A stretch of DNA of 8,404 nt from JAAEUE01 sp039180225. GTDB lineage: Bacteria > Pseudomonadota > Alphaproteobacteria > Rhizobiales > CAJQND01. Positions within the stretch are counted from its first letter, which is position 1. Each line of letters opens with the position of its first letter. The DNA lies in assembly GCA_039180225.1 (NCBI GenBank), contig JBCDDQ010000211.1:1-8404 (forward strand), written 5' to 3'. A program made the translations under genes and the position numbers. Below the pieces are notes generated by a model. It made no database searches. It was not told the origin of the DNA and was given only the letters and a program-made list of their open reading frames with translations. Below are positions 1 to 5,261 of the stretch, piece after piece.

Positions 1-69
1 GCCGTTGGGGAAGTGACGCCCTACTTGGCAAGGCACCGTCACCCGTCCTCCACCTCCTGGTACCACCAT
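1..69 (-). CDS. Possible 5' end of an unrecognised leftward gene (partial)
   Basis: On the minus strand an ATG at 69-67 opens a frame of 23 codons with no stop before the window edge. A GAGGG Shine-Dalgarno-like sequence (78-82) lies 8 nt upstream, and a good sigma70-type promoter candidate sits further upstream (103-131). The visible residues begin MVVPGGGGRVTV and match no family I recognise. The opposite strand also has an open frame here, ending in TGA at 73-75, with somewhat better third-position GC, so coding direction is undecided. The call rests on the promoter, ribosome site and start being correctly ordered, not on the protein sequence. Confidence 0.22.
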   Translation of the reverse strand, partial: MVVPGGGGRVTVPCQVGRHFPNG

Positions 70-102
70 GGTTGATGCCCTCGGATGAGGAAGGGTGTGG
101 AA

Positions 103-131
103 CGTATAGAGAACATGCCCAATCACGTCAA
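103..131 (-). promoter_or_regulatory. Candidate sigma70-type promoter reading leftward
   Basis: Read on the minus strand, TTGACG (131-126) is followed by a 17-nt spacer and TATACG (108-103). This matches five of six -35 bases and four of six -10 bases at optimal spacing. It would start transcription near 96, just ahead of the GAGGG and ATG of the possible leftward gene. It lies downstream of the MarR stop codon, so it is not that gene's own promoter. It is prediction only. Confidence 0.35.
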
Positions 132-180
132 GGACTATTTTCAAGAAAATAAACACACTTCTGGTGGCAATCTAGTCCTT
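130..180. repeat. Inverted repeat around the MarR stop codon
   Basis: AAGGACTA (130-137) and TAGTCCTT (173-180) are perfect 8-bp inverted repeats enclosing 35 nt that includes the stop codon of the MarR gene. Just inside the left arm, 136-151 is a second AT-rich dyad (TATTTTC, AA, GAAAATA). Either could fold in RNA, but neither is followed by a clear U-tract on the minus strand, so a terminator role for the MarR transcript is unproven. The rest of the 70-171 gap holds only the leftward promoter candidate. Confidence 0.4.
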
Positions 181-660
181 TTCGAGAGTGGCTGAAAAGC
201 TCTTCAGCAAATCATCGAGCGCGCGCTGCTCATCTTTCGAAAGGCCTGCGACCAGGGCGTCTTGCGTGTGAACATGCGCGCTCACGGCCTCATCTATCAA
301 CGCAAACCCCTTCTCGCTCAGACTAATCTGAAAACTCCTGCCATCGTCAGGGCTCTGCTTGCGCTCCACCAGGCCAGCCTTTTCGAGCTGATCAATACGG
401 TTGGTCATGGTGCCCGAGGTGACCATGGTTGAGGCCATAAGTGCGCTCGGTGACATGCTGAACGGCGGGCCGGAGCGGCGCAAAGTGGCCAGAACGTCGA
501 AGCTTGCCGCATTCAGACCGAAGGCCCCCCAAGTCTTCTCCATCTCGCGCGCAAGAATCAGGCTCAGCCGCTTCACGCGGCCAATCAGCCCCATGGGCGC
601 AACGTCAAGATCCGGCCGCTCTTGGCGCCACTGAGCAAGAATTTTGTCAACGTGATCCAT
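172..660 (-). CDS. MarR-family repressor, PecS/UrtR (urate-responsive) type
   Basis: This is a 162-residue winged-helix MarR regulator that should act as a dimer on the palindromes in its divergent promoter region. It has the extra N-terminal helix of the PecS/HucR branch (QWRQERPDLDV, residues 10-20), a core containing FDVLATLRR (54-62), a recognition region around residues 80-95 and the wing motif SPDDGRS (103-109). Trp11, Asp55, Arg62 and Arg88 line up with the four urate-binding residues of HucR (Trp20, Asp73, Arg80, Arg106); the Asp-Arg (+7) and Arg-Arg (+26) spacings are identical. The divergent EamA exporter beside it reproduces the known pecS-pecM arrangement. The ribosome site is weak (GAGACTGAG). 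The MarR family is certain and the PecS branch likely. Urate as ligand is inferred from the residues. I leave the symbol empty because the family is broad. Confidence 0.93.
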   Translation of the reverse strand: MDHVDKILAQWRQERPDLDVAPMGLIGRVKRLSLILAREMEKTWGAFGLNAASFDVLATLRRSGPPFSMSPSALMASTMVTSGTMTNRIDQLEKAGLVERKQSPDDGRSFQISLSEKGFALIDEAVSAHVHTQDALVAGLSKDEQRALDDLLKSFSATLEKD

Positions 661-683
661 GGCTCAGTCTCTAAACCAAAAAA

Positions 684-701
684 TATCTTGACGTCAAGAT
701 A
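684..701. promoter_or_regulatory. MarR operator, copy 1 (perfect 18-bp palindrome)
   Basis: TATCTTGACGTCAAGATA is a perfect palindrome and is identical to the copy at 710-727. Its length and its TTGA/TCAA half-site character are typical of MarR-family operators. It lies 24 bp upstream of the repressor start codon, so bound repressor would block the repressor's own transcription. It contains the TTGACG proposed as -35 for the exporter operon and, on the other strand, the TATCTT proposed as -10 for the repressor. Confidence 0.85.
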
Positions 702-723
702 AAATGAACTATCTTGACGTCAA
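688..723. promoter_or_regulatory. Symmetrical face-to-face promoters embedded in the twin operators
   Basis: On the plus strand TTGACG (688-693) and TATCTT (710-715) are separated by 16 bp. The exact mirror image occurs on the minus strand, with TTGACG at 723-718 and TATCTT at 701-696, also 16 bp apart. The -35 hexamer matches consensus at five of six bases and the -10 at four of six. Predicted start sites near 722 (plus) and 689 (minus) give leaders of about 25-30 nt to the start codons at 746 and 660. This layout makes each palindrome cover one element of both promoters. It is inferred from hexamer matching only. Confidence 0.5.
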
Positions 724-727
724 GATA
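710..727. promoter_or_regulatory. MarR operator, copy 2 (perfect 18-bp palindrome)
   Basis: This is a second exact TATCTTGACGTCAAGATA, centred 26 bp from the first, or about 2.5 helical turns. Two dimers would therefore sit on roughly opposite faces of the DNA. It ends 18 bp before the preferred exporter start at 746 and overlaps the alternative upstream ATG at 704. By symmetry it holds the candidate -10 for the operon and the candidate -35 for the repressor gene. Confidence 0.85.
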
Positions 728-745
728 AATCACGAGACCGCACAC

Positions 746-1612
746 ATGATCCGCTCCACCGATTTGTTGCTCACCGCCCTCGCGCCGGCGATTTGGGGCA
801 CCACCTATTTTGTCACAACGGAATATCTGCCCGCCGGATACCCGATCACGGTGGCCCTGTTGCGGGCGCTACCGGCAGGGCTCCTTTTGCTTGTGCTGGT
901 GCGCCAGCTCCCCACCGGCATCTGGTGGGGCAGGGCGCTGATCCTGGGTGCGCTGAACTTTTCCCTGTTTTGGTCCATGCTCTTTGTGGCCGCATACCGT
1001 CTGCCGGGCGGCGTGGCGGCAACAGTGGGTGCGGTGCAGCCTTTGCTGGTGATCTTTCTGGCCCACCTGGTGTTGAAGTCATCCGTCCATGCACTGTCAA
1101 TCGTGGCGGCGGGCACCGGGCTTGGCGGTGTTGGCCTCCTCGTGCTCGGTCCCGCCGCAAGCCTGGACCCTGTCGGCGTGGCCGCAGGCTTAGGCGGCGC
1201 GGCCTCCATGGCAGCGGGCACCGTGCTCAGCCGCAAATGGCGCCCACCGGTCTCCTTGCTGACGTTCACGGCATGGCAGCTCACCGCAGGTGGTGTGTTG
1301 CTTTTGCCTCTTGCCGTTTGGGCAGAGCCGCCCTTGCCGGATCTCTCAGCTGAGAACCTTCTGGGATTGACCTATTTGGGTCTTGTGGGTGCAGCCTCCA
1401 CCTATCTGCTCTGGTTCAGAGGGGTCAGCCGCCTGGAGCCGGCCCTGGTCTCCACTTTAGGCTTTTTGAGCCCGGTGACCGCGTTGCTGCTCGGCTGGTG
1501 GGCCCTCGACCAGCGCTTGGGCGGACTGCAAATGGCTGGGGTTCTCATAGTTTTGTTCAGTGTTTGGCTCTCCCAGCGCGCCGTGCGGGTGCCGAAACTT
1601 GCAGCAGCTTGA
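746..1612 (+). CDS. EamA-family (DMT superfamily) exporter, PecM-like
   Basis: This is an inner-membrane transporter of 288 residues with about ten hydrophobic segments arranged as two EamA repeats, close to the usual length of PecM-type proteins. The first repeat opens with APAIWGTTYFVTTE (13-26). The second covers roughly residues 143-277 and includes LSPVTALLLGW (241-251). PecM of Dickeya is associated with export of the pigment indigoidine and is divergent from pecS; the substrate here is unknown. I chose ATG 746 over the in-frame ATG 704 for three reasons: 704 lies upstream of the predicted transcription start and overlaps operator 2; its extra 14 residues are operator-encoded and hydrophilic; and a GAGA sequence lies 8 nt before 746. 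It is the first gene of the operon. Confidence 0.9.
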   Translation: MIRSTDLLLTALAPAIWGTTYFVTTEYLPAGYPITVALLRALPAGLLLLVLVRQLPTGIWWGRALILGALNFSLFWSMLFVAAYRLPGGVAATVGAVQPLLVIFLAHLVLKSSVHALSIVAAGTGLGGVGLLVLGPAASLDPVGVAAGLGGAASMAAGTVLSRKWRPPVSLLTFTAWQLTAGGVLLLPLAVWAEPPLPDLSAENLLGLTYLGLVGAASTYLLWFRGVSRLEPALVSTLGFLSPVTALLLGWWALDQRLGGLQMAGVLIVLFSVWLSQRAVRVPKLAAA

Positions 1613-1644
1613 TGTTTGACCAACCCGATAAAGGAGAAGAGACG

Positions 1645-2286
1645 ATGAAGATCATAGTATTTGGTGGCCGAGGTGATGTGGGGCGCCGCATTGTGGCTGA
1701 AGCGGAAAGACGCGGACATCAGGTCAGTGCCGTGGTGCGCGCCCCAACCCAGCTGGACGCGCTTCCGCCTGAGGTCAGTGGGGTTGTGGCCGATGTGGCT
1801 GACACGAAAAAGATCGCCGAACTGATGGCTCACCATGATCTTGCCATCAGTGCCGTCCGCCCGCCTGATGGCGGCGAAGAGGCCCTTGTGCCGCTCACCC
1901 GTTCGGTGCTCGATGCAGCCGCCGAAGCCGGCATTCGGGTGCTCATCGTGGGGGGTGCGGCAAGTTTGAAGATGCCGGGTCAAACGGGCGCAACGGTCTT
2001 GACCGCAGAAGGCTTCCTGCCCACCTCAGTTGTACCGATCGCCCGTGCGAGCAATGCGCAATTTGAGATGTTAGCCGATGAGAACGACGCCAACTGGGCC
2101 TATCTGTGCCCGCCAGCACAATTGCAGCCCGGGGTACGCACAGGCACCTATCGCGTCGGATCAGACCGTTTGCTGGTGGATGACGCAGGAAGCTCCAGCA
2201 TCTCGATGGAGGATTTTGCCGTGGCGATGATGGACGAAGCCGAGGTGCCGCAACACCGGATGGCCCGGTTCACTGTCGCGTACTGA
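1645..2286 (+). CDS. Atypical SDR / NAD(P)-binding reductase (NAD_binding_10 type)
   Basis: This is a predicted soluble Rossmann-fold protein of 213 residues. The N-terminus starts directly with strand and nucleotide-binding loop MKIIVFGGRGDVGRRI, with a GxRGxxG pattern at 8-13. VVRAP (30-34) ends the second strand, and its Arg32 suggests NADPH preference. VGGAASL (102-108) and the C-terminal block SISMEDFAVAMMDE (185-198) are typical of this NmrA/YwnB-like group. The classical SDR YxxxK catalytic pair is not evident, so the reaction cannot be named. The start at 1645 has a strong AAGGAGAAGA sequence (1631-1640). The frame extends upstream into the exporter gene, but without a comparable ribosome site. 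It is the second gene of the operon, 32 nt after the exporter. A quinone or electrophile reductase role, or simple redox sensing, are possibilities only. Confidence 0.85.
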   Translation: MKIIVFGGRGDVGRRIVAEAERRGHQVSAVVRAPTQLDALPPEVSGVVADVADTKKIAELMAHHDLAISAVRPPDGGEEALVPLTRSVLDAAAEAGIRVLIVGGAASLKMPGQTGATVLTAEGFLPTSVVPIARASNAQFEMLADENDANWAYLCPPAQLQPGVRTGTYRVGSDRLLVDDAGSSSISMEDFAVAMMDEAEVPQHRMARFTVAY

Positions 2287-2319
2287 GCGTTCTGAGCATT
2301 TGGAAATGAGGAGACAAAG

Positions 2320-2997
2320 ATGACCGGTAAAGCCCTCAAACGACCTTCTGAGACGGTTCAAACCCATCGCCCTCCGGAAGACTTCAGCGATAAGGTGGCG
2401 TTTGGCTTCGTGAAGCTGCTGCGGTTCGTGGCCGATCGGTTCTTCGCCAAACGTTACGGCCATCGCGCCGTTGTTCTGGAAACCGTTGCCGCGGTTCCGG
2501 GCATGGTGGCCGGTTTGCTGCAGCATCTCAAGGCGTTGCGCCATATCCGCGATGATGCCGGCTGGGTGCGCGAACTGTTGGATGAGGCTGAGAATGAGCG
2601 CATGCATCTGATGACGTTCGTGCAGATTGCCCAACCCACTCTGTTTGAGCGCATGGTGATCATGATCACCCAGGCCGTGTTTTATAATTTCTACTTCTTC
2701 CTCTACCTGTTCGCCCCGAAAACCGCGCACCGGGTGGTGGGTTATTTTGAGGAAGAGGCGGTCACCAGCTACACCCAGTATCTGGAACAAATCGACAGCG
2801 GCCACCAGGAGAACGTGGCGGCCCCAAGGCTTGCGATCGATTACTGGGACCTTGCCCCTGATGCCAGGTTGCGTGAGGTGGTGGTGGCCGTGCGCGCCGA
2901 CGAGGCCGGACACCGGGACCGCAATCACGGCTTTGCCGACAGCCTGAAGCGCGGCGAGCAGCCCGTGGGCATCCATCATACTGCACCGGCCCCATGA
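2320..2997 (+). CDS. aox: Alternative oxidase (cyanide-insensitive ubiquinol oxidase)
   Basis: This is a diiron, interfacial inner-membrane protein that oxidises ubiquinol and reduces oxygen to water without pumping protons, bypassing the cytochrome oxidases. It has 225 residues, close to other bacterial AOX proteins. All family signatures are present: LETVAAVPGMV (53-63), NERMHLM (92-98), EEEAV (144-148) and RADEAGHRDRNH (192-203). By alignment to the trypanosomal enzyme, the six iron ligands are Glu54, Glu93, His96, Glu144, Glu195 and His198, and the conserved active-site Tyr is Tyr151. A hydrophobic stretch at about 112-131 fits the membrane-contacting helices. GAGGAG (2308-2313) lies 6 nt before the ATG. 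It sits 33 nt after the reductase with no room for an obvious promoter, so it is probably transcribed from the MarR-controlled promoter. Its stop overlaps the next start as ATGA. Confidence 0.96.
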   Translation: MTGKALKRPSETVQTHRPPEDFSDKVAFGFVKLLRFVADRFFAKRYGHRAVVLETVAAVPGMVAGLLQHLKALRHIRDDAGWVRELLDEAENERMHLMTFVQIAQPTLFERMVIMITQAVFYNFYFFLYLFAPKTAHRVVGYFEEEAVTSYTQYLEQIDSGHQENVAAPRLAIDYWDLAPDARLREVVVAVRADEAGHRDRNHGFADSLKRGEQPVGIHHTAPAP

Positions 2998-3266
2998 AAG
3001 AGCTCCCCGAAGGCCTCAGCCCCTACAGGCGCACACCCGTCTTCACCGAAGAAACGGTGCCCGCGGGCCTGTTGCGGGATCACCAGACCAAGGCCGGCGT
3101 TTGGGGCGTGATCGAGGTGAGCGCCGGCCACTTGCGCTACACCATCCCTTCGCGCGGCGAGGTGGTGGAGCTGCACGCGGGGCTCAAGGGCATCGTGGAG
3201 CCGGAAGTGCCCCATCATGTGACGCCGCTGGGCGAAGTGGCATTTAGCGTCGAGTTTTGGCGGTAG
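2994..3266 (+). CDS. Small YeaR/TehB-type cupin (DUF1971 family)
   Basis: This is a single-domain beta-barrel protein of 90 residues. Features resembling the DUF1971 family are the opening LPEGLSPYRRTPVF (4-17), the RDHQTKAGVWG segment (28-38), GIVEPEVPHHV (66-76) and the terminal FSVEFWR. E. coli YeaR, a member of the family, is induced by nitrate and NO and repressed by NsrR; its biochemical role is unsettled. Here the ATG overlaps the AOX stop (ATGA) and has no good ribosome site of its own, so translation is probably coupled to the oxidase. That makes a function tied to AOX likely, for example handling or sensing of NO or reactive species, but this is inference. It is the last gene of the operon and is followed by a GC hairpin. 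Confidence 0.85.
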   Translation: MKELPEGLSPYRRTPVFTEETVPAGLLRDHQTKAGVWGVIEVSAGHLRYTIPSRGEVVELHAGLKGIVEPEVPHHVTPLGEVAFSVEFWR

Positions 3267-3279
3267 TATATCCCCCCGC

Positions 3280-3299
3280 GCCCTTGCGCACGCGAGGGC
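3280..3299 (+). terminator. GC hairpin after the AOX-cupin operon
   Basis: GCCCTTGC (3280-3287), loop GCAC, then GCGAGGGC (3292-3299) forms an 8-bp stem with one U.G wobble in plus-strand RNA, starting 13 nt after the cupin stop. No U-tract follows, so it may be a weak or Rho-assisted terminator, or a 3'-end stabiliser. It is 16/20 identical to the hairpin at 3332-3351 read on the other strand. Confidence 0.45.
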
Positions 3300-3331
3300 C
3301 CATAGCGCGCATCTTTCCCTTGGCTCTGAAG

Positions 3332-3351
3332 GTCCTCGCTTTCGCAAGGAC
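3332..3351 (-). terminator. GNRA-loop hairpin after the hydrolase-monooxygenase operon
   Basis: Read on the minus strand, GTCCTTGC, loop GAAA and GCGAGGAC form an 8-bp stem with one U.G wobble, closed by a GNRA-type tetraloop. It begins 4 nt after the hydrolase stop codon, where a transcript-end structure is expected. No U-tract follows. Versus the hairpin at 3280-3299, one outer pair changes from C-G to U-A, a compensatory change that supports real folding. Confidence 0.5.
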
Positions 3352-3355
3352 GCGG

Positions 3356-4126
3356 CTATCCCTCCAAGAACCGCACCATATGCTGCGCCACCTCTTCGCC
3401 GGCCTCCAGCAGGATCGAGTGCTTGTACTCCGGCATAATCACCAGCTCCGCATCCGGCAGAGCTTCGGCAATCTGCGTGTTCAAGCGCGGATTGCAGCCT
3501 CCATCAAACTCACCGGTCAGCACCAAGGACCGCGCTGTGACCTCATGCAGCCAGGGGCTCATCTCTGTCCCCGCATAGATACGGAACACATTGAGGAAAA
3601 TCTCAGGATCCGTCTCCACCACTTGGCTCAGGCGCCGGTCCACAATGTCCCGGTGCTCCTCCACAAACCGGTCCGTATACCAGCGGTCGATCAGGGTGCC
3701 CAAAACCTCTGGAATGCCCTTGGCCTCCATGGCCTTCACCACGGCCCACACCTTCTTGCTGTCATCTTCGGTGCGGAACGCGGCGGTTGAGAGCAATCCT
3801 AAAGACAAGACCCGGCCCGGATGGGCCCGCGCATAGGCAGGCCCAATCATGCCGCCCAGGGAATGACCGGCAAAATGAGCCTCTTCAATCCCCAGCTTTT
3901 CCCGCAAAGCCTCCAGATCGGCCACCAGCTCATCCAAGCCAAACTCGTCGTTCGGCTTGGGCGAGGCGCCATGGCCGCGCAAATCATAGCTGATGCACGT
4001 GAAGTGCTTTGCGAGCGTGGGCAGAACGAACCGCCAGGTATCGCGCGCCGCCCCGATGCCATGGATCAGGAAGAGCGGCGGCCCGTTGCCCTCCACCGTG
4101 TGGGCACACGCGATAACGGCACTCAT
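3356..4126 (-). CDS. Alpha/beta-fold hydrolase (3-oxoadipate enol-lactonase-like)
   Basis: This is a predicted cytosolic hydrolase of 256 residues with a complete catalytic triad: Ser89 in the nucleophile elbow GHSLGG (87-92), Asp208 in GEFDGG (205-210) and His236 in YKHSILLEA (234-242). The oxyanion-hole motif HGIG is at 22-25 and DLRGHG at 48-53. A helical cap covers roughly residues 115-195. The overall pattern resembles the PcaD/BioH/esterase group, which cleaves lactones, esters or C-C bonds, so the substrate is not determined. Its ATG overlaps the stop of the flavin monooxygenase gene as ATGA, so the two are translationally coupled. A monooxygenase followed by a hydrolase suggests consecutive steps, such as ester or lactone formation and opening, but this is inference. 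Confidence 0.92.
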   Translation of the reverse strand: MSAVIACAHTVEGNGPPLFLIHGIGAARDTWRFVLPTLAKHFTCISYDLRGHGASPKPNDEFGLDELVADLEALREKLGIEEAHFAGHSLGGMIGPAYARAHPGRVLSLGLLSTAAFRTEDDSKKVWAVVKAMEAKGIPEVLGTLIDRWYTDRFVEEHRDIVDRRLSQVVETDPEIFLNVFRIYAGTEMSPWLHEVTARSLVLTGEFDGGCNPRLNTQIAEALPDAELVIMPEYKHSILLEAGEEVAQHMVRFLEG

Positions 4127-5166
4127 TCTGCGGCCACCGCCGGCGGGGTTTGGGCAAAATGGGGCATCACCTCTTCGGCCATGCGCTGGATGGCTTCAAG
4201 CGTATCTTCCTGGCTCGCCCCAAAATTGATGTTGAACACCATGCGGTCGATGCCTGCGTCGGCATAAGGGCCGAGTTTGTCGATCATCTCCGAGGTGGTG
4301 CAGACCAGGACGCTCTCCCCCAGCTCCTCAGCGCTCTGGGTGCGGGGCAGGGGGCGGATCATACCGGCATCCACCAGACCTGCACCGGTGTAGAGGTTGT
4401 CGAACCGGCTGTAATAATCGTTGGCGGCCTCAATCTTTGCCCGCTTATCCGCCTCATCCTTGGCGAGGAACCCGACCCGCGACAGAGACAAGGTCAGACC
4501 CTCACCCTTTTCGCCCGCCTCCGCCTTGCCCCGGTGGAACGCATCCACCTGGTCCAGCATGCGCTGATGATCGCCAGACAAGGGCGTGGTCTGAATGTGA
4601 AAGCCGCGCCTGGTGGAATGATAGATCGCCTCAGGCGTCACCGCGCCAATCATCATGGGCGGCCCGCCGGCGCGCACCGGGCGCGGCATGATGGTCATGG
4701 GTTCAAACTGGTAATATTTGCCCTCCCAAGACACCTCTTCCTCGTTCAACAGCGCCTGCAGCACGTTGAGGCTCTCATCGAACTTTTCGCGGCTGTCCTC
4801 CAGCGGCACGCCCATCCGGTCCATCTCAAACTTCCAGGCTCCGCGGCCCACGCCCAGCAGCAGCCGGCCTTCGGTGAGGATGTCAGCCACCACCAATTCG
4901 CCCGCATAGGTGCGCATGTCGTGGATGGGTAAAACGGCAACGGCGGTCATGATCTTCACACGCTGGGTGGCACTGGCGATCTTCACCGCAAACTGCAGAG
5001 GGGCCGGCAGCATCAGAATATTGATGATGTGATGCTCCGTCAGGGTCACCGATTCATAGCCCAACCGATCGGCCAGAACCGCTTGCTCCAACATGTCGCC
5101 ATAGAGCCGGTCGCCGCCATAGCTCTTGTCGGGATAGTAGGCTGAAAGCTGAATGCTGAAATCCAT
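4123..5166 (-). CDS. LLM-class flavin-dependent monooxygenase (bacterial luciferase-like)
   Basis: This is a TIM-barrel enzyme expected to use reduced FMN from a partner reductase to oxidise an organic substrate with oxygen. It has 347 residues in the preferred form. The opening MDFSIQLSAYYP, TEHH (43-46), ATQRVKIMTAVAVLPIHD (66-83), GRLLLGVGRGAW (100-111) and the C-terminal block RMVFNINFG (308-316) are typical. I chose ATG at 5166-5164 because GAGGTG lies 7 nt upstream; an in-frame ATG at 5196 adds only ten non-conserved residues and lacks such a site. No flavin reductase is encoded in the window. It is first in a two-gene operon with the hydrolase and is divergent from the LysR regulator, which probably controls it. 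Substrate unknown. Confidence 0.92.
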   Translation of the reverse strand: MDFSIQLSAYYPDKSYGGDRLYGDMLEQAVLADRLGYESVTLTEHHIINILMLPAPLQFAVKIASATQRVKIMTAVAVLPIHDMRTYAGELVVADILTEGRLLLGVGRGAWKFEMDRMGVPLEDSREKFDESLNVLQALLNEEEVSWEGKYYQFEPMTIMPRPVRAGGPPMMIGAVTPEAIYHSTRRGFHIQTTPLSGDHQRMLDQVDAFHRGKAEAGEKGEGLTLSLSRVGFLAKDEADKRAKIEAANDYYSRFDNLYTGAGLVDAGMIRPLPRTQSAEELGESVLVCTTSEMIDKLGPYADAGIDRMVFNINFGASQEDTLEAIQRMAEEVMPHFAQTPPAVAAE

Positions 5167-5231
5167 CGCCGGGCACCTCATATGAATGACGGGCACGAGT
5201 ATGAGGCAGTTTTTTCTATTAGGAAAATGAA

Positions 5232-5244
5232 TTTATCTGATAAA
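5232..5244. promoter_or_regulatory. Candidate LysR binding site (T-N11-A dyad)
   Basis: TTTATCTGATAAA is a perfect 13-bp dyad with one central base and fits the T-N11-A rule for LysR-type regulator sites exactly. It lies in the 95-bp AT-rich gap between the divergent monooxygenase and regulator genes, 17 bp before the regulator start, where autoregulation is common. No convincing -35/-10 pair was found for either direction. AT-rich dyads arise by chance fairly easily, so this is a candidate only. Confidence 0.45.
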
Positions 5245-5261
5245 AAGAATAGAGAAAATCG

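Noticed and set aside
1..75. Plus-strand frame ending in TGA at 73-75, with a tail slightly reminiscent of tyrosine-recombinase C-termini (YLARHRHPSSTSWY)
   Set aside because: Only 24 codons are visible, the recombinase LGH motif is absent, and the resemblance is too weak to support an integrase or its remnant.
1498..1644. Upstream extension of the reductase frame overlapping the exporter gene
   Set aside because: The strong AAGGAGAAGA site and the Rossmann strand starting at the 1645 ATG fix the start; the 49 extra residues have no fold pattern.
2655..2670. Perfect 16-bp palindrome GGTGATCATGATCACC inside the AOX gene
   Set aside because: It encodes Val-Ile-Met-Ile-Thr in the hydrophobic helix and is explained by repeated ATC/ATG codons; there is no promoter or gene boundary nearby.
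2161..2979. Long minus-strand open frame (272 codons) opposite the reductase and AOX genes
   Set aside because: It is His/Gly-rich with no family pattern and lies antisense to genes with clear motifs; it is a by-product of GC-rich codon bias.
4150..4932. Plus-strand open frame of 260 codons opposite the flavin monooxygenase
   Set aside because: It is antisense to a well-conserved enzyme, with composition typical of shadow frames in GC-rich DNA.
5167..5196. Ten-residue N-terminal extension of the flavin monooxygenase from ATG 5196
   Set aside because: The extension is not conserved in character, and the GAGGTG site positioned for ATG 5166 lies inside it.
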